Shown here: positions 53,498 to 62,399 of the stretch, in pieces
How positions within the stretch are numbered: position 1 is the first letter of the stretch
Layout of the letters: every line of letters begins with the position of its first letter
Assembly: GCA_945873815.1 (NCBI GenBank)
Contig: CAMCEE010000004.1
Span: 62,001-126,000, forward strand
Direction of reading: 5' to 3'
Origin: an uncultured Caryophanales bacterium
GTDB lineage: Bacteria > Bacillota_I > Bacilli_A > RFN20 > CAG-449
Length of the DNA stretch: 64,000 nucleotides
The notes under the pieces: generated by a model
Database searches by the model: none
Seen by the model: only the letters and a program-made list of their open reading frames with translations
Told to the model about the DNA's origin: nothing
Program-made: the position numbers and the translations under genes

Positions 53498-54406
53498 TTA
53501 TTTCTTGATTGTTCGTGGAAATGCCTTCTTATATTCCTCAAGCATATCTTCTTTTGACACATGAGTATAGATTTGCGTTGTTTGTAAAGACTCATGTCCT
53601 AATAGTTCTTGAATCGTTCTTAAATCTGCCCCTTTATTTAATAGATGCGTGGCAAAACTATGCCTTAATGTGTGAGGATGTAACGATAAATTCAATCCTG
53701 TTTTTCGATCAATCGATTTCAATATATATTCTATCCCACGCGATGTAATTCTATTACCATATTTATTTATAAATAAATAGTTAGTCGGTTTTTCGATCTT
53801 GTTTTTAGTAATACAATCCACTCTATTTCCTTCTATGTATTCCTTTAATGCTTCTTGACATCTAATAGTAAAAGGAACTATTCTCTCTTTATTTCCTTTA
53901 CCTAAAATACGTGCATACCTTTGCTTAACATTTATGTTTTGTAAAGTTAAAGATACTAGTTCACTAACACGAAGTCCAGAAGCATAGAACAATTCTAAAA
54001 TTGCTTGATCCCTTTTTGCAAAATAATCTTTTCTATTAGAATTTTTACTAAGAAGTTCCTCCACTTCTTTTTCATATAAGATAGTTGGAAGATTCTTATC
54101 CGCTTTTGGAGAAGTAATAAGGGTAAAAGGATTTGATTCCACATATTGATTCTTCAACAACCAATCATAAAATTTTCTAAGTGCAACAAGTCTTCTTTGA
54201 TTAGAACTCTTTTTTTTATTATTCTCTACCTCATGCCTTAAAAAATTACGAATTAAAGTTTGATCCACGTTAGTTATTGTATAACCTTCTTGAACCATAA
54301 ATTCAAAAAACATCGAAATATCTCTTCCATACGCATCCAACGTATGAATAGAATACTTTCTTTGATTTTCTAGATAATCTAAATAAAGTCTCAATTCTTC
54401 ATTCAT
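53498..54406 (-). CDS. xerC: Tyrosine recombinase XerC/CodV
   Basis: Site-specific recombinase that resolves chromosome dimers at dif with XerD. The 302 residues have an N-terminal core-binding SAM-like domain (LDYLENQRKYSIHTLDAYGRD) and a catalytic domain with Arg in ASGLRVSEL, the HxxR in HTLRHSFATHLL, the second His in LGHESL and the nucleophile Tyr in TQIYTH. The ATG overlaps the trmFO stop by four bases (ATGA). Order topA-trmFO-xerC matches Bacillus, where clpQ, clpY and codY follow; these are not present here. Confidence 0.93.
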   Translation of the reverse strand: MNEELRLYLDYLENQRKYSIHTLDAYGRDISMFFEFMVQEGYTITNVDQTLIRNFLRHEVENNKKKSSNQRRLVALRKFYDWLLKNQYVESNPFTLITSPKADKNLPTILYEKEVEELLSKNSNRKDYFAKRDQAILELFYASGLRVSELVSLTLQNINVKQRYARILGKGNKERIVPFTIRCQEALKEYIEGNRVDCITKNKIEKPTNYLFINKYGNRITSRGIEYILKSIDRKTGLNLSLHPHTLRHSFATHLLNKGADLRTIQELLGHESLQTTQIYTHVSKEDMLEEYKKAFPRTIKK

Positions 54407-55674
54407 ACGTTTTCCTTAATCCATTCATCAAGTGAATCAAGCGAGCGTTTTGCCATCTCTTCACGATCCTTTAACATATTAAGCATAATGCCAAAATTAG
54501 CGTTCATCGGTGCAAAATTCTTAGTTGATGCACTGCATATATAATTAATAAGCGAACCCATAATCGTAGTTTCTGGAACAGGAACGAATTTCTTTCCTTC
54601 AAGTTTTTGTCTTAAATATACTGCGCATAATAGGCCAGTCATCGCGGATTCCACATATCCCTCTACTCCAGAAAGTTGTCCAACGATATAAACGTTTTCT
54701 TTATTTCTTAAGGAAAAATCTTTATTCAAATATTTTGGTGCGCAAATAAAAGTATTACGATGCATTAAGCCATATCTTACAAATTTAGCATTCTCCAATC
54801 CAGGAATTAATGAAAATACTCTTTTTTGTTCTTGATATGTAAGGTTAGTTTGAAATCCAACCATATTGTATAAAGAAGCAGAAACATTATCTTGTCGAAG
54901 TTGAATTACAGCATAGAATTTTTGTCCATTATAATCCAATCCTTTTGGTTTCATTGGTCCAAAACGAAGTGTTTTTTCTCCACGTCTAGCCATAACTTCA
55001 ATCGGCATGCACCCCTCAAAAACCTTATCAAATTCATGAATTGAAGCGATTTGAGCATTAATCAACTCATTATAAAAGACATCGTATTGTTCTTTTGTGA
55101 AAGGGCAATTTATATACGAATCATCGCCTTGATCATAACGTGATTTTTTAAATGCGATGTTCATATTAATGCTGTCAGCTTCAATTAATGGTGCAGCTGC
55201 ATCATAAAAATATAAATTATCCTCTCCAATAAGAGAAGATATACATTTAGACAATCCATCGCTAGTTAATGGTCCAGTTGCAATAATATTTATTCCTTCT
55301 TTAAGATTCGTTACCTCTTCTTCAATAATTGTAATATTAGGATGATTCTTAATCTTTGCTGTGATGTATCTAGAAAACAAATCTCGATCAACGCTCAATG
55401 CATTTCCTGCAGGGACTTCGCTTTCTTTACTAGCTTCCATCATGATGGAATTAAATTTCTCCATCTCATATTTTAATAATCCACACGCATTGTCAATTTT
55501 TTTACTTTTCAAAGAATTAGAACAAACTAATTCTGCATAATCATTCGAATGATGTGCTGGAGATTTCTTTATTGGTTTTTGTTCGTATAAAAAAACTTTA
55601 TACCCGGCATTTGCTAAATATAAACTCGCCTCTACACCTGCTAAACCCGCACCAATAACATTAATTTTTTCCAT
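54403..55674 (-). CDS. trmFO: tRNA (uracil-54) methyltransferase TrmFO
   Basis: Folate- and FAD-dependent enzyme that forms ribothymidine at position 54 of tRNA. The 423 residues are typical. The FAD-binding GAGLAGVEA is at about residues 7-15, NDYAELVCSNSLK follows, and GYVESAMTGLLCA near the C-terminus is diagnostic. It uses methylene-THF, tying it to the folate genes folD and fhs. The start is the first ATG of the frame, and a gap of about 100 bases with the topA terminator precedes it. Confidence 0.95.
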   Translation of the reverse strand: MEKINVIGAGLAGVEASLYLANAGYKVFLYEQKPIKKSPAHHSNDYAELVCSNSLKSKKIDNACGLLKYEMEKFNSIMMEASKESEVPAGNALSVDRDLFSRYITAKIKNHPNITIIEEEVTNLKEGINIIATGPLTSDGLSKCISSLIGEDNLYFYDAAAPLIEADSINMNIAFKKSRYDQGDDSYINCPFTKEQYDVFYNELINAQIASIHEFDKVFEGCMPIEVMARRGEKTLRFGPMKPKGLDYNGQKFYAVIQLRQDNVSASLYNMVGFQTNLTYQEQKRVFSLIPGLENAKFVRYGLMHRNTFICAPKYLNKDFSLRNKENVYIVGQLSGVEGYVESAMTGLLCAVYLRQKLEGKKFVPVPETTIMGSLINYICSASTKNFAPMNANFGIMLNMLKDREEMAKRSLDSLDEWIKENV

Positions 55675-55739
55675 AACATCCTACCTTTTTCTTCAAAATA
55701 ATAATACCAACAGAAAACCTCTTTTTCAACTCTCACTCA

Positions 55740-55773
55740 TAAAGAAAATAGAACCCAAATCAATGAGTTCTAT
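55740..55773 (-). terminator. Intrinsic terminator after topA
   Basis: ATAGAACTC pairs with GGGTTCTAT (one G-U) around 8 bases, then TTTTCTTT on the minus strand, shortly after the topA stop. Confidence 0.75.
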
Positions 55774-55780
55774 ATATGTA

Positions 55781-57883
55781 TTATTTTTCCATTTTTTCTT
55801 TTGGATTAAGAGATTCAATGAAACGGCATTTTGGGAATCCCGAACAAGCATAGAAATCTCCATGTCCTCTCTTACCTTTTTTGATTAACAAAGGTTTGCC
55901 ACATTTAGGGCATAAACGATCTGATACTTCATCTTCCTTTTTCTCTTCATTGCCCAATATATAACGACATGAAGGATACCCAGAACAAGCGTAGAAATCA
56001 CCTTTTTTAGATGTTCTTTTAACAAGCGGCTTACCGCATTTAGGACACAATTGATCCTCTAATATTTCCACTTCTTTCTTTTCTTTTGGCTTCACGTAAT
56101 TGCATTCTGGATAATTACTACAAGCAACAAATTCACCATATTTGGATTTCTTAATAACTAAAGGTGCTCCACAAGTTGGACACATTTCCCCCGTTTGAAC
56201 AGGAGCTTTTTTCTCCATTCCTTTAACTGCTGCTTCATAATATTTTTCAAATTCATTATAGAAAGAATTAAGTAACCCTAATCTCGAATCATTTCCTTCA
56301 ACAATATTATCTAGATTTTGTTCCATTCTTGCAGTATAAGTTACATCCATAAAAGGCTTAAAGAATTCATTGAGCTTATCAACCGTTTCGATTCCTTGTT
56401 CAGTAGGAATTATTGTTCCTTTCTCCGATACTATATATTTACGTTCATATAAAATAGCGATAGTCGAAGCATATGTAGATGGTCTTCCAATCCCCAATTC
56501 CTCCATAGATTTAACTATTTTAGCTTCAGTGAATCTTGATGGGCCTTGTGTAAAATGTTGTTCTTTTCTAAGCGAACTAATAGTTAATTTATCACCTTTT
56601 TTAAATGATTGTGATAATGATTTACTTTCTTCTTCCACTTCGTATATTTTACTAAATCCATCAAAGAGAGCTCTTACTCCATCTGTTTTAAAAATATACC
56701 CATTAGTTGAAACAAATTTCACAATTGTGACTTCATCGAGTTTTGGAGCCATCAAAGAAGCAATTGCTCTTTTGTAGATAAGACTATACAACTTATATTG
56801 ATCATCGGTAAGATATTGCTTTATCTTCTTAGGTTCTAAATCTAATGATGTAGGTCTTATCGCTTCATGTGCATCTTGAATTAATCCCTTTGACTTCTTT
56901 GTATCGGTCGAGCCTAGATATTCCTCACCATAATTCTTAAGAATAAACTCTCTTGCATTATCAATGAATTCAGGAGACAAACGAACAGAATCGGTTCTCA
57001 TATAGGTAATTAAACCTCTTGTTTCATTTCCGATATCGATACCTTCATAAAGTTTTTGTGCAACTGAAGCAGTTTTCTTTGTTGAGAATTTATATCTAAC
57101 ATTCGCTTCTTGTTGTAAAGTCGAAGTAGTAAATGCTGGCTTTGCTTCCGTTCTTCTATTTCTAATTGTAACTTCGTATACTTCAAAATCCTTTGAGATA
57201 TCATTTAGAATTTTATCAGCTTCTTCACTTGTTTTAATTTGATCAATTTTCACAAAATTTAAAGAATCTAATGTTGCTTTAACATCATCTTTAAATATTC
57301 CATGAATTGTATAATATTCACGAGGAACAAATGCTTGTATTTCCTTTTCACGATCTGTGATTAACTTTAATGTAACAGATTGAACTCTACCCGCAGAAAG
57401 AGATCCTATTCTTCTTTTTAGTAAAGATGACATTTGAAATCCCATAATACGATCGATGATTCTTCTTGTTTCTTGGGATTGAACTAAAGACATATCTATT
57501 AATCTTGGATTTTGTAATGCTTTTTGAACTGCAGGTTTAGTAATCTCATGGAACTCTAATCTTTTTGTTTTATCTATTGGAAGTTTTAATACTTCTGCTA
57601 AATGCCACGAAATTGCTTCTCCTTCTCTATCAGGGTCGGTTGCTAAAATCACTTCATCAGCTTTTTTTGCATTCTTAACTAATTCTTTAATAACATTCTC
57701 TTTACCTTTAGAATTGACGTAAGTAGGTTTGAATTCATGTTCAATATCAACACCTAGTCCACCCTTTCCAGTAATCGATAAATCACGGATATGACCTAAT
57801 GAAGCTAAAACAACATATTCATCGCCTAAATATTTTTGAATTGTATGACATTTTGTTGGTGATTCAACAATAACTAATTTCAT
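55781..57883 (-). CDS. topA: DNA topoisomerase I
   Basis: Type IA enzyme that relaxes negative supercoils. The 700 residues from ATG 57883 (TAGGAGGAAGACCTGAG) start with the Toprim domain: KLVIVESPTK, then the DPDREGEA metal-binding motif. The catalytic tyrosine lies in LITYMRTDSVRLS. Three C-terminal Cys4 zinc ribbons (CPTCG/CSNYPEC, CPKCG/CSGYPSC and CPKCG/CSGFPKC) end the protein. The upstream dprA and downstream trmFO keep the Bacillus order dprA-topA-trmFO. Confidence 0.97.
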   Translation of the reverse strand: MKLVIVESPTKCHTIQKYLGDEYVVLASLGHIRDLSITGKGGLGVDIEHEFKPTYVNSKGKENVIKELVKNAKKADEVILATDPDREGEAISWHLAEVLKLPIDKTKRLEFHEITKPAVQKALQNPRLIDMSLVQSQETRRIIDRIMGFQMSSLLKRRIGSLSAGRVQSVTLKLITDREKEIQAFVPREYYTIHGIFKDDVKATLDSLNFVKIDQIKTSEEADKILNDISKDFEVYEVTIRNRRTEAKPAFTTSTLQQEANVRYKFSTKKTASVAQKLYEGIDIGNETRGLITYMRTDSVRLSPEFIDNAREFILKNYGEEYLGSTDTKKSKGLIQDAHEAIRPTSLDLEPKKIKQYLTDDQYKLYSLIYKRAIASLMAPKLDEVTIVKFVSTNGYIFKTDGVRALFDGFSKIYEVEEESKSLSQSFKKGDKLTISSLRKEQHFTQGPSRFTEAKIVKSMEELGIGRPSTYASTIAILYERKYIVSEKGTIIPTEQGIETVDKLNEFFKPFMDVTYTARMEQNLDNIVEGNDSRLGLLNSFYNEFEKYYEAAVKGMEKKAPVQTGEMCPTCGAPLVIKKSKYGEFVACSNYPECNYVKPKEKKEVEILEDQLCPKCGKPLVKRTSKKGDFYACSGYPSCRYILGNEEKKEDEVSDRLCPKCGKPLLIKKGKRGHGDFYACSGFPKCRFIESLNPKEKMEK

Positions 57884-58003
57884 CTCAGGTCTTCCTCCTA
57901 GCCTTCTTATTATGATTGCCAAGAAGGGCAAAAGTCAAACATATTTGAACACTTTTTTTCACGTTTTCCCCCTTATTATTAATATAGATAATAATAAGAT
58001 TTT

Positions 58004-58771
58004 TTACCTGAATTCCTCAATAATATCAATGGGTTCAATAATTAGCTTTGCACCATCTTGAATAAGTTTATTTGCAATACTATCCTCAAATATCGAACAA
58101 GGAAATACGAAAACATCCTTATCTTGCGCTAAAGCAAATCTTATAGAAATCAATGTTCCACTATGATCTTTCACATCGGGAGCAAATACAAATCTACTGA
58201 TGCCGGTAATAATTCTATTCCTTTGAGAAAAATTCTTATTGCTTACATTCTCCTTATATGGATACTCGGATAAGATTAGACCATATTTTTTTATATCTTC
58301 ATATAATTCATAGTTTTCCTTTGGATAACAATAATCTATTCCTGTTCCTAATACTGCTATAGTAGGAATATTATTTTCAAGTGCTATCTTATGTGCAATA
58401 GTATCAATACCCCTTGCAAGACCAGACACAAAAACTACTTCATTTCCATTTACTCTTGAAAGAACAGATTGAGTAGCCTTAATTCCATATTGACTCGGCT
58501 CTCTAGAACCAACTACCGCCATTGTGTTCATGTAATTAATATATTCATATTTACCATAATAATAGAGAACAAACGGAGGTCTATTGATATTTTTCAATGA
58601 CTTAGGATATTCCTCATCAACAATTGTTACATACGAAGCTTCATTCTTCTCTTTAAGCAATCTAAACTCCTCTTCATCAATAGGGACAAATGATTTAATA
58701 GCTTCATATATATCTTCCCAAACACCTTTATATTTCAAACTAAAATACAACATTACTTCTCTTACTTGCAT
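58004..58771 (-). CDS. dprA: DNA processing protein DprA (Smf)
   Basis: Protects incoming single-stranded DNA and loads RecA in natural transformation. The 255 residues contain the Rossmann-like domain with VGSREPSQYG, SGLARGIDTIAH, LGTGIDYCYP and QRNRIITGIS. There is no C-terminal winged helix, and the N-terminal SAM-like part is short, so it is one of the compact forms. The ATG at 58771 follows seven T and a hairpin with its GGAG. The order rnhB-dprA-topA matches Bacillus. Whether other competence genes exist cannot be told here; cinA and recA are in the same window. Confidence 0.92.
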   Translation of the reverse strand: MQVREVMLYFSLKYKGVWEDIYEAIKSFVPIDEEEFRLLKEKNEASYVTIVDEEYPKSLKNINRPPFVLYYYGKYEYINYMNTMAVVGSREPSQYGIKATQSVLSRVNGNEVVFVSGLARGIDTIAHKIALENNIPTIAVLGTGIDYCYPKENYELYEDIKKYGLILSEYPYKENVSNKNFSQRNRIITGISRFVFAPDVKDHSGTLISIRFALAQDKDVFVFPCSIFEDSIANKLIQDGAKLIIEPIDIIEEFR

Positions 58772-58803
58772 AAAAAAACTCCTCTAAATATATATTCGAG
58801 GAA
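58772..58803 (-). promoter_or_regulatory. Hairpin-U7-AUG element before dprA
   Basis: On the minus strand TTCCTC (58798-58803) pairs with GAGGAG (58779-58784), one pair being G-U, with two more A-T pairs after a mismatch and an AT-rich loop. Seven T follow and then the dprA ATG. The element begins 13 bases after the rnhB stop and the 3' arm is the dprA Shine-Dalgarno. Confidence 0.5.
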
Positions 58804-58816
58804 TCTATAGTTTTTT

Positions 58817-59440
58817 CTAAAATAAAGTTATTTTTTCTATACTTGCTTCTTTAACTGGTCGATAAGAATATCGATATAATCCCTTAATTGGCCCATAAAT
58901 TTTAAGCAATTCGAGATGCTCTTTTGTTGGATACCCTTTATGCTTATGAAATTGATATTGAGGATATTTCTTATCCAATTCATCCATAATTCTATCTCTT
59001 GTAACTTTTGCTAAAATTGATGCAGCTGCGACAGACATCGCCTTTGCATCTCCTTTTACAATTGGTTCAATTGGAAGAGTTGGAAATTCCTTTAAAGGCA
59101 TACAATCAGTAATTATGTAATCAGGTTGAACAGATAGCCCTTTTATTGCTTCCGTCATTCCTTTTCTACTCGCCTCATAGATGTTTATTCTATCTATTTC
59201 TTCAGGCGAAATCTCCACAATACAATAACTAATCGCTGATTTTATTATTTCATCATATAAGGCATTTCTTTTCTTTTCTGTTAGTTTTTTTGAGTCATTA
59301 ATCAAATCATTGCGATACCCTTTTGGCAAAATGCAAGCAGCGCAAACAACTGGACCACAAAGCGGGCCTCTCCCTGCTTCATCACATCCAACGATTAAAT
59401 TGTATCCTTTTTCAAATATCGATAATTCATAATCTAACAT
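58817..59440 (-). CDS. rnhB: Ribonuclease HII
   Basis: Removes ribonucleotides from DNA and RNA primers from RNA-DNA hybrids. The 207 residues show GCDEAGRGPLCGPV at about residues 19-32 with the catalytic Asp-Glu pair, a SKKLTEKKR segment and KGDAKAMSVAAASILAKVTRD with the remaining acidic residues. The start overlaps rbgA by 7 bases. Order rbgA-rnhB is as in Bacillus, where the genes are cotranscribed. Confidence 0.96.
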   Translation of the reverse strand: MLDYELSIFEKGYNLIVGCDEAGRGPLCGPVVCAACILPKGYRNDLINDSKKLTEKKRNALYDEIIKSAISYCIVEISPEEIDRINIYEASRKGMTEAIKGLSVQPDYIITDCMPLKEFPTLPIEPIVKGDAKAMSVAAASILAKVTRDRIMDELDKKYPQYQFHKHKGYPTKEHLELLKIYGPIKGLYRYSYRPVKEASIEKITLF

Positions 59441-60288
59441 ATTTCATCTAATACCACTTTAACGATAAGACCCTCTTTAAATTCCTTTAATAAGAGAATT
59501 TCAGCTCGATCTATATCTAGTTTACCTTCACCTAATAATAACCCTCTTCTTCTTGCAATACCTTCAAAAACTTCTTCTTTGTTTTCTATTATTTCATCGG
59601 ATAAATCATATTTATTTTTCAAAGCTTCACGATGATTTTTTATTAGATAATTCAAAAGTTTTGAAGCCAAATCACTTGAAGAAAGATTTTCAAGTTTCAT
59701 CGCACCAATAAGTGCCAATTTCAAAGCCTCAGTACTATTTTCATACGAAGGAGGTAGAATACCAGGAGTATCTAATAATTCAAAAGACGAAGTACGAATC
59801 CATTGTTGTGCTCTAGTATGACCTGGAGTATTTGCAATACTTGCAGAACTTCTCTTTGATAAACGATTGATAAGAGTAGATTTTCCAACGTTTGGAATAC
59901 CGATAATCATCAATCTTAAAGGTTGAGGTTTCATTCCCTTTTTAAGGTATTTTTGTTTTCTTTCTTCTCCAGCAACATCAATTGCTTTAAGAATTAAATT
60001 GATATCATTTTTGTTATTTAGATCACAAACAACAGGATAATATCCTTCCTCTTTATATTTATCTTCCCACATAGATACAATATTAGGATCAGATAAATCT
60101 TTTTTAGACATAACTAGAATTCTCTTTTTTCCTTTAGTGATTTGTTCTAAATATCTATTTTTACTACTACGAGGAACTCTCGAATCAATGACTTCGATAA
60201 TCACATCAATTAGTTTAATCTTTTCTTCAATTTCCCTCATCGCCTTCTTCATATGGCCTGGAAACCAGTGTATACCTTTTTGTTGCAT
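59434..60288 (-). CDS. rbgA: Ribosome biogenesis GTPase RbgA (YlqF)
   Basis: Circularly permuted GTPase that acts late in 50S assembly. The 284 residues begin with WFPGHMKKAMREI, the diagnostic motif at the N-terminus. The G4 motif (VMSKKDL, NKxD type) precedes G1 (GIPNVGKST) and G3 (DTPGI), the permuted order that defines the family. The ATG at 60288 follows TAGGAGGGAAAACA. It starts 11 bases beyond the end of lepB and overlaps rnhB, matching the Bacillus order. Confidence 0.96.
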   Translation of the reverse strand: MQQKGIHWFPGHMKKAMREIEEKIKLIDVIIEVIDSRVPRSSKNRYLEQITKGKKRILVMSKKDLSDPNIVSMWEDKYKEEGYYPVVCDLNNKNDINLILKAIDVAGEERKQKYLKKGMKPQPLRLMIIGIPNVGKSTLINRLSKRSSASIANTPGHTRAQQWIRTSSFELLDTPGILPPSYENSTEALKLALIGAMKLENLSSSDLASKLLNYLIKNHREALKNKYDLSDEIIENKEEVFEGIARRRGLLLGEGKLDIDRAEILLLKEFKEGLIVKVVLDEIC

Positions 60289-60299
60289 TGTTTTCCCTC

Positions 60300-60866
60300 C
60301 TAAAAGAAAATCCAAGGAATATATCTAAAATCTGTAAAGTCACTACATTCATTTTCACATTTACCTTGTCCATATATAACTCTAACTTTACCGATAAACT
60401 GATCATAGGAAACAGGACCATAATATCTAGAATCATAACTATTCATACGATTATCTCCCATCACGTAATATTCATTTTCTTTTAATTCAACAGTCATATT
60501 CGAATATATACCGTGATTAGTAATCTCCGTTTTATTTTCATCAGATAAATATAATTCCTCTAAGACTTCTCCATTTATATAAACGGTGTTATTCCTTAAT
60601 TTTATAGTTTCGTTAGGAAGGCCAATGATTCTTTTAACTATAGACTTATTATCTTTTCTAAAAGTGATGATGTCTCCTCGATTTATTTCCTTAACTAATT
60701 CAATCTTTCTTTCATATCCTACTTGTCCATCATACAATGTATTCATCATTGAATCTCCAGAAATAACAATAGGATTAAAACATATTTTTGTATAGCCCCA
60801 TAATCCGATGATTACTATAGAAATTGATACAATAACTATCCAAATGATTTTTAAGATTTTTTTCAT
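60300..60866 (-). CDS. lepB: Signal peptidase I
   Basis: Membrane protease that removes signal peptides from exported proteins. The 188 residues have one N-terminal membrane anchor (about 4-26), the catalytic serine in SGDSMMNTL, the catalytic lysine in SIVKRIIGLP and the conserved GDNRMNSYDSR. The start follows GAGGTGTAAGA. It begins the run lepB-rbgA-rnhB and has an unusual palindrome upstream. Confidence 0.94.
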   Translation of the reverse strand: MKKILKIIWIVIVSISIVIIGLWGYTKICFNPIVISGDSMMNTLYDGQVGYERKIELVKEINRGDIITFRKDNKSIVKRIIGLPNETIKLRNNTVYINGEVLEELYLSDENKTEITNHGIYSNMTVELKENEYYVMGDNRMNSYDSRYYGPVSYDQFIGKVRVIYGQGKCENECSDFTDFRYIPWIFF

Positions 60867-60883
60867 TCTTACACCTCATAAAA

Positions 60884-60985
60884 ATTATACATAATTCATA
60901 ACGAATAATAAATAAAATTACGATTCATAGATATATAATATCTAGAATGATTCTATTATGAAGCGATTCTACTAGTTATTCTATC
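60884..60985 (-). promoter_or_regulatory. lepB upstream region with palindrome and repeats
   Basis: TAGATAT/ATATCTA with 3-base centre, extended by ATTC/GAAT after one unpaired base (60923-60948), lies just upstream of a possible -10 TATAAT (60884-60889). Further upstream GATTCTA is repeated at 60949 and 60965 with TATTCTA at 60977. This looks like an operator, but the sequence is very AT-rich. Nothing else was seen in 60986-61076. Confidence 0.4.
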
Positions 60986-61076
60986 AGCATTTTATAATTA
61001 AAAGTTAATAAAAATTTTGTCCTTAATTACTCTAAGTGAAATAATAAAAAAAATATAATTAAATAGCATAAAAATC

Positions 61077-61103
61077 AAAAAAAAGGTAGGTCGATGACCT
61101 ACC
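61077..61103 (-). terminator. Intrinsic terminator after rplS
   Basis: GGTAGGTC and GACCTACC form a perfect 8-base stem with a 3-base loop, followed by eight T on the minus strand. Confidence 0.93.
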
Positions 61104-61136
61104 CGTGATTTCTTAACAATTAAGCTTTCAGTCCGA

Positions 61137-61484
61137 TTACAAAACTTCTTTAAGACGTGCAGCTTTACCTTTTCTACTTCTGAGGAAGTAAATCTTATGT
61201 CTTCTAACTTTACCATGTTTAATGACTTCGATAGAAGCAATAGATGGGGAGTTTACAGGGAATGTTCTTTCAACACCAACACCTGATGACATTTTTCTAA
61301 TGATAAATGTTTCGCTAACTCCTGAGCCGCGACGTGCAATAACGACACCTTGGAATGCTTGGATTCTTGATTTGCCGTTTTCTGTAATTCTAACGTTTAC
61401 TTTAATTGTATCACCAGTAACAAAATTAGGTAAATCTGTTCTAATTTGTGACTTTGTGATTAAATCAACTAATCCGTTATTCAT
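61137..61484 (-). CDS. rplS: Ribosomal protein L19
   Basis: Large-subunit protein at the 30S-50S interface. The 115 residues match L19: [32 protein letters not shown] near the middle and [22 protein letters not shown] at the end. The ATG at 61484 follows GAAAGGAGAACGTGTT, and the much longer frame upstream is not used. It has its own promoter, leader and terminator. In Bacillus it follows trmD in the same direction, but here the rpsP-trmD block points the other way. Confidence 0.97.
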   Translation of the reverse strand: MNNGLVDLITKSQIRTDLPNFVTGDTIKVNVRITENGKSRIQAFQGVVIARRGSGVSETFIIRKMSSGVGVERTFPVNSPSIASIEVIKHGKVRRHKIYFLRSRKGKAARLKEVL

Positions 61485-61596
61485 AACACGTTCTCCTTTC
61501 AAGATAATTATTGAATTCATATGATTACATAGAGGAATTCTCAACATACATCGCCGTATGCTTTGATATAATAACAAACGAAACTAACGTTTTCAA
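61485..61596 (-). promoter_or_regulatory. rplS: rplS promoter and probable L19 leader
   Basis: TTGAAA (61591-61596), 17 bases and TATTAT (61568-61573) form a good minus-strand promoter. The predicted leader of about 75 bases has CATAC/GTATG (61545-61560) and a second stem based on GAATTC repeats (61511-61544). L19 leaders that control rplS are known in Firmicutes. The match to that family is by position and general shape only. Confidence 0.6.
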
Positions 61597-61676
61597 GAAA
61601 AAACAATCTTTTAATCAAAAAAAGTGATTCTATTCCAATAAAAATAACATTTTTTAAAACTGTTAAGCAAAAGTAC

Positions 61677-61705
61677 TTGACACATCAATATACATCTTTT
61701 ATCAT
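61677..61705 (+). promoter_or_regulatory. Promoter of the rpsP operon
   Basis: TTGACA (61677-61682), a 17-base spacer and TATCAT (61700-61705), followed by AAGGAGGAC before the rpsP start. It is back to back with the rplS promoter. Confidence 0.8.
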
Positions 61706-61735
61706 AAAAAAGGTCTAACAAGGAGGACAAAAATT

Positions 61736-62029
61736 ATGTCAGTTAAAATTAGATTAACAAGAACAGGTCGTCATAACGATCCATCTTACAGAATTGTTGT
61801 TGCAGATTCTCGTTCTGCACGTGATGCACGTATCATCGAACAAGTTGGTTTCTTTGATCCAAAAGCACAAGGAAATACTCCAACATTAACTATTGAAAGA
61901 GAAAAAATCTTAAGCTGGTTAGAAAAAGGTGCAAAACCATCTGATACAGTTAAAGCAATCCTTTCAAAAGAAGGAATCATCAAAGAATTCACAGACAAAA
62001 AAGTAGCTGCTAAAAAGAACTCAAAATAG
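61736..62029 (+). CDS. rpsP: Ribosomal protein S16
   Basis: Small-subunit assembly protein. The 97 residues match S16 (VKIRLTRTGRHNDPSYRIVVADSR at the start, then FFDPKAQG). The ribosome-binding site is CAAGGAGGAC. It is the first gene of rpsP-khpA-rimM-trmD, which is on the plus strand while flanking ffh and rplS are on the minus strand. Confidence 0.97.
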   Translation: MSVKIRLTRTGRHNDPSYRIVVADSRSARDARIIEQVGFFDPKAQGNTPTLTIEREKILSWLEKGAKPSDTVKAILSKEGIIKEFTDKKVAAKKNSK

Positions 62030-62039
62030 GTGATAAATT

Positions 62040-62312
62040 ATGGACTACATAAACGCTATTCATAAGTTTATCGATCCAATCGTCAGCGCACCAGAAAGCC
62101 TTACAATTGAAGAATTACCAAACGAAAACTCAAAAGATCGTACATTCTTAATTAAGTGTAGTGCAGATGATGCAGGCAGATTAATTGGAAAACACGGTTC
62201 TACTGCAGATGCTTTACGCGAAGTCTTATCAGTCGCAGGTAAAACTAATAACGAAAGAATCCACATTAAGTTTACTTCCATTGATAATGATGAAGTGAAA
62301 GTTGAAGAGTAG
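62040..62312 (+). CDS. khpA: KH domain RNA-binding protein KhpA
   Basis: Small RNA-binding protein (YlqC) that with KhpB affects cell division and small-RNA action in Firmicutes. The 90 residues form one KH domain with GKHGST as the GxxG loop (about residues 56-61). It starts 10 bases after rpsP, with GGTGATAAATT upstream, and keeps its usual place between rpsP and rimM. Confidence 0.92.
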   Translation: MDYINAIHKFIDPIVSAPESLTIEELPNENSKDRTFLIKCSADDAGRLIGKHGSTADALREVLSVAGKTNNERIHIKFTSIDNDEVKVEE

Positions 62313-62345
62313 TTCAATAATCAACAAATAAATAAGATAAATAAG

Positions 62346-62376
62346 AAGATGTGGTAATACTGCATCTTTTTATTTT
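62346..62376 (+). terminator. Weak terminator between khpA and rimM
   Basis: AAGATG and CATCTT pair around 11 bases and are followed by TTTATTTT. TACTGCAT occurs both in the loop region and right at the rimM start. Read-through may continue into rimM, or a TATAAT nearby may start a new transcript. Confidence 0.55.
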
Positions 62377-62399
62377 ATAATTACTTTGAGGTACTGCAT

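Noticed and set aside
55781-56220. Repeats at the topA 3' end
   Set aside because: They are three homologous zinc-ribbon modules of the protein, normal for topoisomerase I, not a DNA repeat element.
56370-56777. Plus-strand open frame opposite topA
   Set aside because: No ribosome-binding site or family resemblance; topA is certain.
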